This document shows positions 16,269-25,298 of a stretch of DNA of 64,000 bases, piece by piece. Made by a program: the position numbers and the translations under genes. The stretch is taken from the NCBI RefSeq assembly GCF_000193495.2, contig NZ_AP023410.1:3247501-3311500 (forward strand), given 5' to 3'. Each line of letters begins with the position of its first letter. The stretch's first letter is position 1. Under the pieces are notes generated by a model that worked only from the letters and a program-made list of their open reading frames with translations, searched no databases and was not told the DNA's origin. The DNA is from Acetobacter aceti NBRC 14818. Its GTDB lineage: Bacteria > Pseudomonadota > Alphaproteobacteria > Acetobacterales > Acetobacteraceae.

Positions 16269-17591
16269 TCAGTCCTTGTCGTGCCCCCAGTAGGTCACGT
16301 CCATACCGTTTCTTTCGCACTCCCGGGAGATACGAAGCCCGGAGGTGGCTTCAAAAACGCGACAGATGACATAGGCGGGCACAGCAGACAGCAGAATCAC
16401 TGTGATGATGCCGATCAACTGAAATAGCGGCGTGATATGGGCGTGATCGAGCGCATAGGGCGCAGGCAGATCGGTAAAACCGCCGGTTCCAGTCCCCCAG
16501 TGCAGGAAACCACCAGCCAGTGAACCGACGATGCCGGGGCCAAAGGCAAGCGGCGCCACTTTCGGCTCATCAATGTGCAGATGCACGAGCACGCGGGACA
16601 CGACCACGGCAAGGATCGGACCGATCACGCCGAAGGCAAGGCTTTCCATAGAACCGGCAACATCAAAAACGGTGCCGGTCATGACGGCTCCGGCGATGGG
16701 ACCGAAAAACACCCAGACCGGCTCTTTCAGAAGCGCCGCCAGAGCGGCCCCGCTGACACCACCGCCCAGCAGGGCAAGGAACACGTTTTTCAGCACGATA
16801 CCCAGTCCGGTCGGGACCATGGTGATGCCGTAAACAGTCTTCCCCGGTGTGATCCAAGTCGAACCAAGGGCGATGAGCGGGATCGCCATGAAAACGAACA
16901 GCGCCCCTGAAGCAATATTGCCGTAATTGCTTGGTTTCGGCTGCACCCCTTCAGGGTCGGGAGTAAACACACCGGCTCGCGGTCCCATTCGCCATGCCGT
17001 TACCAGCGTCCATGTGCCGGTAAAGACGTAAAGCGCGACGGCTCCTTCAAAATCATGCAGACCATTATTGGTGAGAGGCGAAAGCGGACCCCATGTCAGA
17101 TATGCTGCGAGCGGGCAGAAGATGAGGCCTGTTGCAAGCGACATGACATAGAGCGGCGCACTGCGTATCCGCTCCACCGTTCCGCTGTGAATGAGGGCGA
17201 CGGTCGCCATGGCGAAGGTCACGAAGAAGACCGAGAAGACCTGCTGCGTATCGGCGCCGGGAACCAGTTTCGGATCCTGCGCCAAAGCGGGCGTACTCAT
17301 GGCGGCACTTCCGGGCCACCAGTCAATAAAGGCCTGCAGGAACGGATGTGGCGTGCCGAATGCGGTATAGAACTGCCACTGCCAGATGGCGTCCCCCACA
17401 AAAAACGTGGCGAGACCACCGATCATGCAGGTGGTTATTTTCTGCACCCAGCAATGCAGAACATTGTTTTTTCGGACCAGACCGGCATCGACCAGACCAA
17501 GGCCGATCAGCACCAGGATCACACTGACGGCGCTGACGACATAGATGAATGCGGACAGAATATTGGCCGTCGAAACCTGTTCAGGAAACAT
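16269..17591 (-). CDS. Divergent ammonium-transporter (Amt)-like channel lacking the twin histidines
   Basis: 440 residues, about eleven membrane helices, with overall Amt order: an early GLGLVDAGLVRKNN block, an HDFEGAVALYV block (equivalent to the LDFAGGTVVH block of AmtB) and a FGPGIVGSLAGGF block (equivalent to VHGVGGIVG). D180 of the DF motif is kept, but both pore histidines are replaced (Y188, and a non-His residue near 349-350). The true AmtB at 53608-55050 has both. It lies directly upstream of the urate operon, same strand, so it may carry a purine-derived solute or urea-like product. Start ATG 17591 follows AAAGG. Transport of ammonium itself is doubtful. Confidence 0.7.
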   Translation of the reverse strand: MFPEQVSTANILSAFIYVVSAVSVILVLIGLGLVDAGLVRKNNVLHCWVQKITTCMIGGLATFFVGDAIWQWQFYTAFGTPHPFLQAFIDWWPGSAAMSTPALAQDPKLVPGADTQQVFSVFFVTFAMATVALIHSGTVERIRSAPLYVMSLATGLIFCPLAAYLTWGPLSPLTNNGLHDFEGAVALYVFTGTWTLVTAWRMGPRAGVFTPDPEGVQPKPSNYGNIASGALFVFMAIPLIALGSTWITPGKTVYGITMVPTGLGIVLKNVFLALLGGGVSGAALAALLKEPVWVFFGPIAGAVMTGTVFDVAGSMESLAFGVIGPILAVVVSRVLVHLHIDEPKVAPLAFGPGIVGSLAGGFLHWGTGTGGFTDLPAPYALDHAHITPLFQLIGIITVILLSAVPAYVICRVFEATSGLRISRECERNGMDVTYWGHDKD

Positions 17592-17733
17592 GGGTGAACC
17601 TTTATGAAGCGCCGGACTGTCCGGATATGGAGCTTTCTGTAACGTAAAGGCTCTATGCGCAACGGGTAACCGTCAGGCGCAAGCGTCGCTGGACCGGATG
17701 TGTTCCAAAGGTCAGGCTACATGAAGGACACAC

Positions 17734-18474
17734 TCATTTCTTCAGAAAAACGTCGAGCTTACGATCGACATCCGCAAGAAGAGCGTCATCTCCGTTCTTA
17801 TCAAGCGCCGTCAGGGAGCGTTTCATCGCCTGAAGAATATCCGGTGTGACATCCTTGTCCTGAACGGCCTTCCGCCACCATGCGAGGGCTTCCTCGACAA
17901 GGTCCGCTTCAGCCAGCGCCGTCGCGTAATTGTGCTGTCCGCGATAGTCGCCCTGTTCCGCCGAGCGCCTGTACCAGGCCAGCGCTGCCTGTCGGTCCTG
18001 CGGCACTTCCCAGCCTTCTTCAAGAAAGCGGGCATAGAGGTTCATGGATTTGGCGTGACCCTTGTGGGCGGCTTCCCGGAACAGGGTGAATGCCCGTGGG
18101 CGGTCTGCGGGCATACCAAGCCCCCTCAGAGCGAGGATACCCAGATTGTAACGCCCCCATTCATCGCCGAGAGACGCGGCTTTTTCGTAATGAACAGCCG
18201 CCTGAGCCAGATCTTTCTCCACTCCGTGACCAAAGTGATAGCAACGCCCAAGCATGTTGCTGGCCGGTCCGAAACCGGCACTGGCCGCGATTTTAAACCA
18301 TCCGACGGCTGCCATCGGGTCGCTCTGCATGAAAGTGCTGCTGAGAAGAGCCTGTCCCCACTGCGTCTGGGCGAGAGGGTCGCCTTTCAGGGCTTCAAGA
18401 CGGATCTGTTCAATATGGGCCGGAAGAGAGGGGCGCTCGGCAGGACGTTTCCCCGGAAGCAGGCGGGAGATCAT
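17734..18474 (-). CDS. Sel1-repeat (TPR-like) protein
   Basis: 246 residues from ATG 18474 (MISRLLPGKRP); the longer open frame to 18603 lacks support. About five Sel1 repeats span residues 30-200, with typical endings such as GFGPASNMLGRCYHFGHG, GDEWGRYNLGILALRGLG and GDYRGQHNYATALA. There is no clear signal peptide. Sel1 repeats form helical superhelices that bind other proteins; no partner is evident here. Confidence 0.8.
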   Translation of the reverse strand: MISRLLPGKRPAERPSLPAHIEQIRLEALKGDPLAQTQWGQALLSSTFMQSDPMAAVGWFKIAASAGFGPASNMLGRCYHFGHGVEKDLAQAAVHYEKAASLGDEWGRYNLGILALRGLGMPADRPRAFTLFREAAHKGHAKSMNLYARFLEEGWEVPQDRQAALAWYRRSAEQGDYRGQHNYATALAEADLVEEALAWWRKAVQDKDVTPDILQAMKRSLTALDKNGDDALLADVDRKLDVFLKK

Positions 18475-18844
18475 GATAGGACTCTTGTTGCAAAAGATTA
18501 TCAGTATCATCGCGTGCGGAATGAGGGCAAGAATTCTGGTCGTTGCTCGCTGTCTTATGAACAGGTAGCGACTGTGTCCTTGGAGAGATCTGGCGGGTTG
18601 CAATTTGTATGCGGTCGTCTGTTGGGCAATGCGGGCTCTGTCTCATTGTGCTTTTCCGAGATACCGAGCCATGGGCTTTGTAGATCAGCGAGAATAGGTT
18701 TTTGAAGATTCAGTCAGGATGATTTTAGAGCAGGATAGTCGGTGTCTGCTTTGCGAGGTAAACGGCATGTCCGGTTTAGGCTGTGCGAGAAAGAAAAGCG
18801 GCCATTAGTAATCGGTAGGAATAGTTGTTGGCTAATAAGGTCCA
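18475..18844. other. Intergenic stretch without a recognised gene
   Basis: Only short unsupported reading frames are present. The right part may be the eroded tail of the transposase relic that follows, since lower-quality transposase-like residues continue on the minus strand past its first stop. Confidence 0.5.
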
Positions 18845-19255
18845 TCATGACGCTGACTTCATCGCACGAATGGCGTTGCAATCGATTAATTGTTCATGAG
18901 TGCTGCCTGATGCCAGTATCTCGTTAATTAAGGCGCAGCACTCTGTGTTTCCTGGAGTCAGAAGAGCACGAAACGATGCAATACGAAAAAGTCCCCATAA
19001 CATTCCGGCAACGATAAAAACCGGCGATATTTTCAGTTTCACGTTGCTTCTTGGATGATTTTTGTTCCCTTGACGTTGGATCATACTGAAATTAGGGTCA
19101 GCCATCTTGTGATGGGAACGAATTGCCGTGCCATTGAGAAAGACCATGACAAGGGTCTGGTCCCCATCCTTGGCCTATGCAAAGAGGCGCTGCCATACAC
19201 ACAGCTTTCCCTTTTGGATGGTGCCAGAAAATCGCCCGTCTAAGGTTCTTCGGTG
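18845..19255 (-). pseudogene. Degraded IS5-type transposase relic
   Basis: On the minus strand, VWQRLFA, an in-frame TAG, then AKDGDQTLVMVFLNGTAIRSHHK reproduces the IS5-type pattern around the first catalytic Asp region (VWQRLF... LDGT.IRAHHK). A later FRALLTPGN block matches the FRLTPGN motif. The internal stop, missing N-terminal helices and missing C-terminal catalytic Glu region show that it is a dead fragment. Confidence 0.65.
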
Positions 19256-19486
19256 GGGCTTTGCGCTACCTCGATCAGAAAAGACAGACTGCATCTTGCT
19301 CATCTTACATAACTATGCAGCCTTATTGTCATGCCGTTTTCACATCAGCTTCGTAACTATCAGCGATCATTAAATTTCAAAAAAGACCTGTAGTTGAGCT
19401 GTTCGCTTATCCAGTAATCAAGACAGATCTCACATCTCTAACGTCCGCGCAGAGCCAGAACAGATTGGTGCCGTCAAATCAATGGT

Positions 19487-20380
19487 TCATAAATCTGTAT
19501 CTTTGATAAGTGACAGAAACTTATGGATATGTGGGGAATGAGTGGCCTTGTTCCATGCAATTTGCAGCTCGATCCCCTGCGAAAGGCCAGTGATCGGCAC
19601 GGCGGCGAGCGATGAGGGAATGGCGCATTTCATACATTCTGGCAGAATTGTTACACCACATCCTGCAGAGACCATACCAAAGATGGCTGTGATGTTTGAT
19701 ATCTTCCACGCAATATCAAGAGATACGTTGCTTTCTCTCAATAAGCTTTCAATTTTCCATCGATAAAAACTCCATTCATCGTCGTCACCCATGATGAATT
19801 TTAACGAGTTGATCATTGATGCCTGAACGAAAGGCCTGTTTGCTAAAGAGGCGGTAGCAGGCACGACGAGGAAAAGATCTTCCTGCCGCAAGGTGACAAA
19901 ATCGATATCCTGATTCTGAATTGGACCGATAGTATAACCAATATCGATTTCATTTCGTGACAACTGAATCTGTTGAAGCTGACTGGGCACATAAAGTAAA
20001 GATATCAGAACATCAGGGAATGCTTCGCGAAAGGTTTTTACTGCTTTTGGCAGTAAATCTACCCCCGCAAAATTCATGTAACCAATTGAAAGATGCCCAT
20101 AAAGTCCTTCCGCCACGGACCGTGCCCTCTTGATCGAGGAGATATAGCGGTCGATAACACTGCAGTTGGCTTCCAGAAAATACAGCCCGGCGTCTGTCAG
20201 GCGAACGTTATGCGTGGAACGCACAAGAAGTTGCACTCCTACCTGATTTTCCAGCTTTTGGATACGTCGTGTGAGTGCTGACTGGTCGATGTTCAGACGT
20301 GCTGCTGCCCGCCTAAAACTTAACTCCTCAGCCACCACGATAAATGTATCGAGTAAGCCGATGCTTTCCGCTCGCGCCAC
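19487..20380 (-). CDS. LysR-family transcriptional regulator of the adjacent operon
   Basis: 297 residues. The N-terminal winged helix-turn-helix (FIVVAEELSFRRAAARLNIDQSALTRRIQKLE) is followed by the two-lobed effector domain (GHLSIGYMNFAGVDLLP onward). Start: GTG 20380 has AGGAAAGG eight bases upstream; a TTG nine codons earlier does not. It diverges from the 20613-27930 catabolic operon across a 232-base gap, the usual arrangement for a LysR protein that senses a pathway compound and activates the opposite operon. The effector may be creatinine, N-methylhydantoin or a related compound (inference). Confidence 0.88.
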   Translation of the reverse strand: MARAESIGLLDTFIVVAEELSFRRAAARLNIDQSALTRRIQKLENQVGVQLLVRSTHNVRLTDAGLYFLEANCSVIDRYISSIKRARSVAEGLYGHLSIGYMNFAGVDLLPKAVKTFREAFPDVLISLLYVPSQLQQIQLSRNEIDIGYTIGPIQNQDIDFVTLRQEDLFLVVPATASLANRPFVQASMINSLKFIMGDDDEWSFYRWKIESLLRESNVSLDIAWKISNITAIFGMVSAGCGVTILPECMKCAIPSSLAAVPITGLSQGIELQIAWNKATHSPHIHKFLSLIKDTDL

Positions 20381-20612
20381 GATTTCTACCTTTCCTGCAC
20401 AGGGCAATAAGGATGCGGATCATCCATGTCATCCTCAGGATACAGTAGTTAAGAACCAGCCTGCAAGCGGTGATGCATTTCACGCAAGAAAGGGTGTTCA
20501 TTTGCCAATTCCCTGCAGCTTTCTCTCTGTGCATGTTGTTCTGGTATCGCAATGACGCTGCCTCGATAACGTGGGCATGGCGATGGATGTCTCTCGATGA
20601 AGGATGGCTCTG
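20381..20612. promoter_or_regulatory. Divergent control region of the LysR gene and the hydantoin/creatinine operon
   Basis: A 232-base gap between divergent starts. It contains short dyads, including ATCCTCAGGAT near 20430, that could be part of a LysR site. No clear -35/-10 pair was found by eye. Function is inferred from position. Confidence 0.4.
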
Positions 20613-21314
20613 ATGGCCCTTGATGCAAAAGAACTGGATCGCCTGCTTGAGCAGGCTTTTAACGAAGGCACACGTCTTTATCAGGAACGTGGTTTCCAGC
20701 GTCGGGTAGGATTTGGGTCACGACCTGCTCTCGTGAGCGTCGATCTGGCAAATGCGTGGACGCGTCCCGGTAATCCCTTCACCTGCGATCAGGAAAAAAT
20801 GGATGGTGAAATCATCCCCGGCATGCAGAAGCTGCTTCGGACGTTCCGTGCTCATAAGCTGCCGGTCGTGCATGTTACGACAGCATACGAAATTACGGAT
20901 CGCAATGCGTCTTTCACTGACATGGGACTCTGGCATGACAAGATCCCGGTAGATGTCGTTAATCTGAAAGATCGGGATCTGTGGGCAATCGACAGTCGTA
21001 TTGCGCCGATCGAGGGCGAATATACTCTGCTGAAAAAGCGGGCTTCGGCTTTTCATGGAACAGAACTGGCAGGAATTCTACGTGCGGCTGGCGTTGATAC
21101 GATCCTCGTGACGGGTGTGACTGCCTGTGCCTGTGTTCGCACGACGATTTGTGATGGGCTGGCTGACGGATTCCGGACAATTGCCGTCAAGGAATGTATC
21201 GGTGATCGGGTGCCAGGCGCTGTCGCGTGGAATCTTTTTGATATCGATGCAAAATTTGCAGACGTTCATACAGTTGATGAATGTGTAGAGAAAATTGCAG
21301 CACTCGCTGGCTGA
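20613..21314 (+). CDS. Isochorismatase-fold amidase, probable N-carbamoylsarcosine amidohydrolase
   Basis: 233 residues, cysteine hydrolase fold. The catalytic triad is visible: D44 (VSVDLANAW), a Lys in LLKKRASAFHGT (141/142) and C174 (ACACVRTT). The sequence RPALVSVDLANAWT and the SAFHGT block are typical of N-carbamoylsarcosine amidase, which yields sarcosine, CO2 and ammonia. ATG 20613 is preferred because AAGG lies nine bases upstream; ATG 20604 is in frame but too close to it. First gene of the operon, 80 bases before hyuA. A nicotinamidase or other carbamoyl hydrolase is possible without the context. Confidence 0.78.
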   Translation: MALDAKELDRLLEQAFNEGTRLYQERGFQRRVGFGSRPALVSVDLANAWTRPGNPFTCDQEKMDGEIIPGMQKLLRTFRAHKLPVVHVTTAYEITDRNASFTDMGLWHDKIPVDVVNLKDRDLWAIDSRIAPIEGEYTLLKKRASAFHGTELAGILRAAGVDTILVTGVTACACVRTTICDGLADGFRTIAVKECIGDRVPGAVAWNLFDIDAKFADVHTVDECVEKIAALAG

Positions 21315-21394
21315 GCTAGCCTGTCAGGGCACGTGAACATACATCGGTCCTGTTGCCGGTTCAGGCTGTGACGTAAGACAAGGGAAGAGACAGA

Positions 21395-23473
21395 ATGGCT
21401 CGGATTGGGGTCGATGTAGGTGGCACGAACACGGATCTGGTGCTCGAATGTCATAAGGGCGTGTTCTACCATAAGCTGCCGACCACACTTGAAGATCAGT
21501 CTATTGGCGTGATCGAGGGAATTCTGACTCTGTGCGAGCAGGCCGGCATCCGGGTGGAGGAGGTGGAGACACTCCTCCACGGCACGACGACAGCAACCAA
21601 CATCACGATTGAACACAACGGTGCCGAATGCGGGATGCTGACAACGGAGGGATTCCGCGACATCCTTCATATTGGCCGTCACAAGCGGCCATATAATTTT
21701 TCTCTGCATTTTGATGTGCCGTGGCAGTCACGGCCCCTTGTGCGGCGACGCAACCGTATCCCCATTGTAGAAAGAATTTCTCCCCCTACAGGAGAAATTG
21801 AAACACCTCTGGATGAGGTTGCCGTGCGGCAAGCCTGCGCCCTGTTTCGCAAGCGTGGGATCAAGGCTGTGGTGATCGGGTTCCTTTTCTCCTTTCTCAA
21901 CGATGCCCACGAAGTGCGTGCCCGGGAGATCGTCTTGGAGGAAATACCAGACGCATTCGTATCAATTTCATCAGAAATTTCGAATACAATGCGAGAATAT
22001 GAGCGTTTTTCGACAGCTGCCATGAACAGCTATGTCGGGCCGCCCACGTCCTTTTATCTTCGGCGTCTTCAGAGAGGACTTGAGGCCGCCAACATCAAGG
22101 CCCGGCTCCGCATCATGCAGTCGAACGGCGGAGTGGCATCGGTTGAAGACTGCTGTGAACGACCAGTGAACATTCTCATGTCAGGGCCCGCCGGAGGTGT
22201 GATGGGCGGTCTGTGGGAAGGCTCTGCTGCTGATGTTTCCAATATCATTACCGTCGATATCGGTGGCACGTCGGCTGATATTGCCGCCATCGTCAATGGT
22301 GAGGTGAAGGTCAAGAACCCTCGTGATACAGAGGTTGGCGGCTATCCTGTCATGGCACCGATGATCGATCTTGTGACGATAGGTGCTGGCGGCGGTTCTA
22401 TTGCAAGAGTGGACGAGTTCGGCGCTTTCCATGTTGGCCCCAAATCAGCAGGATCGATGCCTGGCCCCGCATGTTATGCGCGGGGAGGGCTGGAGCCGAC
22501 TGTCACCGATGCTCATATCGTTCTTGGTCGGCTTGATCCGGACAAGGCACTGGATGGTCGTCTGGCGCTTCGCCGCGATCTGGCGGAAAAAGCAATTCTT
22601 GAAAAAATTGCACAACCACTTGGTATTTCTGTTCAGGAAGCAGCTCTGGGCATTATTCGTGTCATTGATAACAACATGGCACTGGCAATCCGCTCCACGA
22701 CAGTCGCCCGTGGCCTTGATCCGCGTGAATTCGCCGTCATGCCATTCGGTGGCGCAGGTCCATTGCACGGCGTTGCTCTGGCGGAAGCTGTCGGTGCTCC
22801 GGAAGTGATCGTGCCTGTGGCGCCCGGCATTACAGCTGCTGTCGGACTGCTCAGGACTGGTGTACAATATGAATATGTCGAGCCGGTGCTCGTTATGCTT
22901 CCTGCCCAGTCTGCCGATGTGGTCGGACGTCTTGAAGGCGCAGCAAAGCGTTTGAAGATTAACCTGCTGAGAGATCTTTCTTCTCTGGGTGAGGAAAACG
23001 CGACTTACGAGATTACCCTTTTTGGGGAATGTCGTTACGCAGGGCAAGGGTTTGAGTTACGTGTTCCACTGGAAAGTGACTCAATCTCACTGGATAATAC
23101 AGGAAATCTTCTGAAAGATTTCCATGCCATCCACCATCGGGACTACGGCTACTCCTATCCTGATGCTCCTGTGGAGGTCGTATCGCTCCGGGCGACGGGG
23201 AAAATTCCACCTGGAGAAGAAAAAACAAGAGAGCTGCAGATTCCTGATGAGAAGGGAATTGATAGGGCTTTTCTCTACTCAAAACAGACTGTTTTCGATA
23301 ACGGCCAAATCCTGGATACACCGCGTTATGACCGGACACGGTTATATCGTGGCGAACAGGTACGGGGACCTGCCCTGTTGATTCAGCAAGATGCGACGAC
23401 GCTTGTTCCTCCTGGATATGCAGCAGAAATGCTATCACATGGTGGTACACGTCTGAAACGATATGCGGTATGA
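21395..23473 (+). CDS. hyuA: ATP-dependent hydantoinase/oxoprolinase subunit A (N-methylhydantoinase type)
   Basis: 692 residues. Actin-like ATP-binding motifs are in order: IGVDVGGTNTDLVL at the N-terminus, HGTTTATN near residue 64, DIGGTSADIA near 288 and FGGAGPLHG near 450. With HyuB it opens the ring of hydantoin or 5-oxoproline at the cost of ATP. AGGGAAGAG precedes the ATG. Its stop overlaps the hyuB start by four bases. Neighbouring N-carbamoylsarcosine amidase and creatinine-deaminase-like genes favour N-methylhydantoin as substrate. Confidence 0.88.
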   Translation: MARIGVDVGGTNTDLVLECHKGVFYHKLPTTLEDQSIGVIEGILTLCEQAGIRVEEVETLLHGTTTATNITIEHNGAECGMLTTEGFRDILHIGRHKRPYNFSLHFDVPWQSRPLVRRRNRIPIVERISPPTGEIETPLDEVAVRQACALFRKRGIKAVVIGFLFSFLNDAHEVRAREIVLEEIPDAFVSISSEISNTMREYERFSTAAMNSYVGPPTSFYLRRLQRGLEAANIKARLRIMQSNGGVASVEDCCERPVNILMSGPAGGVMGGLWEGSAADVSNIITVDIGGTSADIAAIVNGEVKVKNPRDTEVGGYPVMAPMIDLVTIGAGGGSIARVDEFGAFHVGPKSAGSMPGPACYARGGLEPTVTDAHIVLGRLDPDKALDGRLALRRDLAEKAILEKIAQPLGISVQEAALGIIRVIDNNMALAIRSTTVARGLDPREFAVMPFGGAGPLHGVALAEAVGAPEVIVPVAPGITAAVGLLRTGVQYEYVEPVLVMLPAQSADVVGRLEGAAKRLKINLLRDLSSLGEENATYEITLFGECRYAGQGFELRVPLESDSISLDNTGNLLKDFHAIHHRDYGYSYPDAPVEVVSLRATGKIPPGEEKTRELQIPDEKGIDRAFLYSKQTVFDNGQILDTPRYDRTRLYRGEQVRGPALLIQQDATTLVPPGYAAEMLSHGGTRLKRYAV

Positions 23474-25266
23474 GCGGAGATCAGGCTGTGAATAAATCCT
23501 CAGAAAATATCGTTCTGGATCCTATTCTCCTGCAGGTCATCCGAGGAGCATTTGAGACGATAGCCAATGAAATGGCGCATGTTCTCCATCGCATGTCCTT
23601 TTCTTCGATCATTCGTGAAAGCGAGGATCTGGGCGCTGGTCTTTTTGATTCACAGTTCAATACTCTTTGTGAATCAGAATCGACACCAATGCATATTGGT
23701 TCCATTCCGGCTTATTTAAGAGGTATTCAGGATACGCTGGAGGATGGTGAGTGGTATGACGGGGATATCGTTGTACACAATCATCCTTATCACGGTTCTT
23801 CACACAGCCCCGACCTTGCGATCGTCATGCCGATTTTCCATGAGGGACGACTGATCGGATTTGCCGCCAACACGGCGCATCACGTCGATATCGGTGCGGC
23901 GACGCCAGGTCTGATCATTGATGTTCCAGATGTATTCGCAGAAGGAATGCTGTTCGCTGGAAACAAGCTGTATCGTAAAGGGCAGCCGAACAAGGCGTTG
24001 TGGAATTTTATTCGCAACAACTCCCGCGCGGCCCAGCATCTTGTCGCTGATATCGAGGCGCAGATTGCCTCGGTTCGTCTTGGCAAGACCCGTTTTCTGG
24101 AGCTTATTGAGAAGTATTCGGAAAAGACCGTGCTGGCTGCCTCTGAGCAACTCATGGATTATGCCGAACGCATGATGAGGCAGAAGATTGCTGCCATCCC
24201 TGATGGTGAGTATTCCGCAAAGGGATATCTTGATGACGATGGTCGTAACCGTGGTCAGCAACTTCCAGTCGTGGTGACTGTCCGTGTGACCGGGGACAGT
24301 CTGGAAGTGGATCTTACCGGATCGGCTTCTCAAACACCGACAGCCTATAATGTTCCGTTCGAGGGTTCGACGAAAGTGGCAGTCTATGCTGCTTTTCGAA
24401 AGCTGCTGCTGGATAGTGCGTGTCAGGATGTTCCTGTTCCATCCAATGAAGGTTCGTTCCGGCCTATTACGGTTACGGCCCCGCTCGGGTCCATCTACAA
24501 TCCGGTCTTTCCGGCCTCGGCGGAAGCCCGGTTTACCCAGTGTAACAGGCTGATCGATCTGATCCTGCGCGCCCTTGCGCCTGTCATGCCGGAACAGGTT
24601 ATTGCGGGATCGTCGGCGTCGATCTCGTTCGCAGCCTATTCCGGATTGAAAAGTGATGGAAATTATTGGGTGTTTCTTGAAGTAAATGAAGGAGCGTATG
24701 GTGGTCGCCCTAAATCGGATGGTCCGGATTCAATCGATAATCTCATGGCAAATACACGCAACAATCCGATCGAGGACCTTGCCATGCACCTACCCATGCG
24801 TTGTGAGCGCTATGAGCTGCGTGACGATGTTCTTCCGGGTGCAGGAGAGTTTCGTGGTGGAATTGGTGTAGTCAAGTCTCAACGGATGCTGTCAGACGGT
24901 TTCATCACCCATGAATCGGAACGCCATACGGATGCGCCTTGGGGACTCTTTGCTGGGCATGATGGCGCTGTTGGCCGATGCACGATCGCGTCAGAACAGG
25001 ATAAAAAAATACGAGACATGCCATCGAAATTTTCAGGGGAGATCGTCAAGTCCGGCGATATGATGACCTATTTCAGTCCCAATGGGGGCGGCTATGGGAA
25101 TCCTCTGAAACGCACCCCCACCAAGGTGCTGGATGACGTGCTTGACGGCTTCTGCTCTGTGGAAGTGGCGCATGATATTTATGGGGTCGTTCTGGATCTC
25201 GAACGCGAAGTGGTGGATGAAGCCGCTACGAACGCCCGACGCCACCTCATGATGTCTTCAACTTAA
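23470..25266 (+). CDS. hyuB: Hydantoinase/oxoprolinase subunit B
   Basis: 598 residues, the usual partner of HyuA. DPILLQVIRGAFETIANEM at the start, the HNHPYHGSSHSPDLAIVMP and FAANTAHHVDIG metal-site blocks and the C-terminal SPNGGGYGNPLKR signature are all intact. It is translationally coupled to hyuA (ATGA overlap). It supplies the hydrolytic half of the ring-opening complex. Five residues before the end the chain ends in a basic helix (NARRHLMM). Confidence 0.9.
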   Translation: MSGDQAVNKSSENIVLDPILLQVIRGAFETIANEMAHVLHRMSFSSIIRESEDLGAGLFDSQFNTLCESESTPMHIGSIPAYLRGIQDTLEDGEWYDGDIVVHNHPYHGSSHSPDLAIVMPIFHEGRLIGFAANTAHHVDIGAATPGLIIDVPDVFAEGMLFAGNKLYRKGQPNKALWNFIRNNSRAAQHLVADIEAQIASVRLGKTRFLELIEKYSEKTVLAASEQLMDYAERMMRQKIAAIPDGEYSAKGYLDDDGRNRGQQLPVVVTVRVTGDSLEVDLTGSASQTPTAYNVPFEGSTKVAVYAAFRKLLLDSACQDVPVPSNEGSFRPITVTAPLGSIYNPVFPASAEARFTQCNRLIDLILRALAPVMPEQVIAGSSASISFAAYSGLKSDGNYWVFLEVNEGAYGGRPKSDGPDSIDNLMANTRNNPIEDLAMHLPMRCERYELRDDVLPGAGEFRGGIGVVKSQRMLSDGFITHESERHTDAPWGLFAGHDGAVGRCTIASEQDKKIRDMPSKFSGEIVKSGDMMTYFSPNGGGYGNPLKRTPTKVLDDVLDGFCSVEVAHDIYGVVLDLEREVVDEAATNARRHLMMSST

Positions 25267-25298
25267 TAAATAAAAGCACAGTCAAGGAATGTTCGAGG

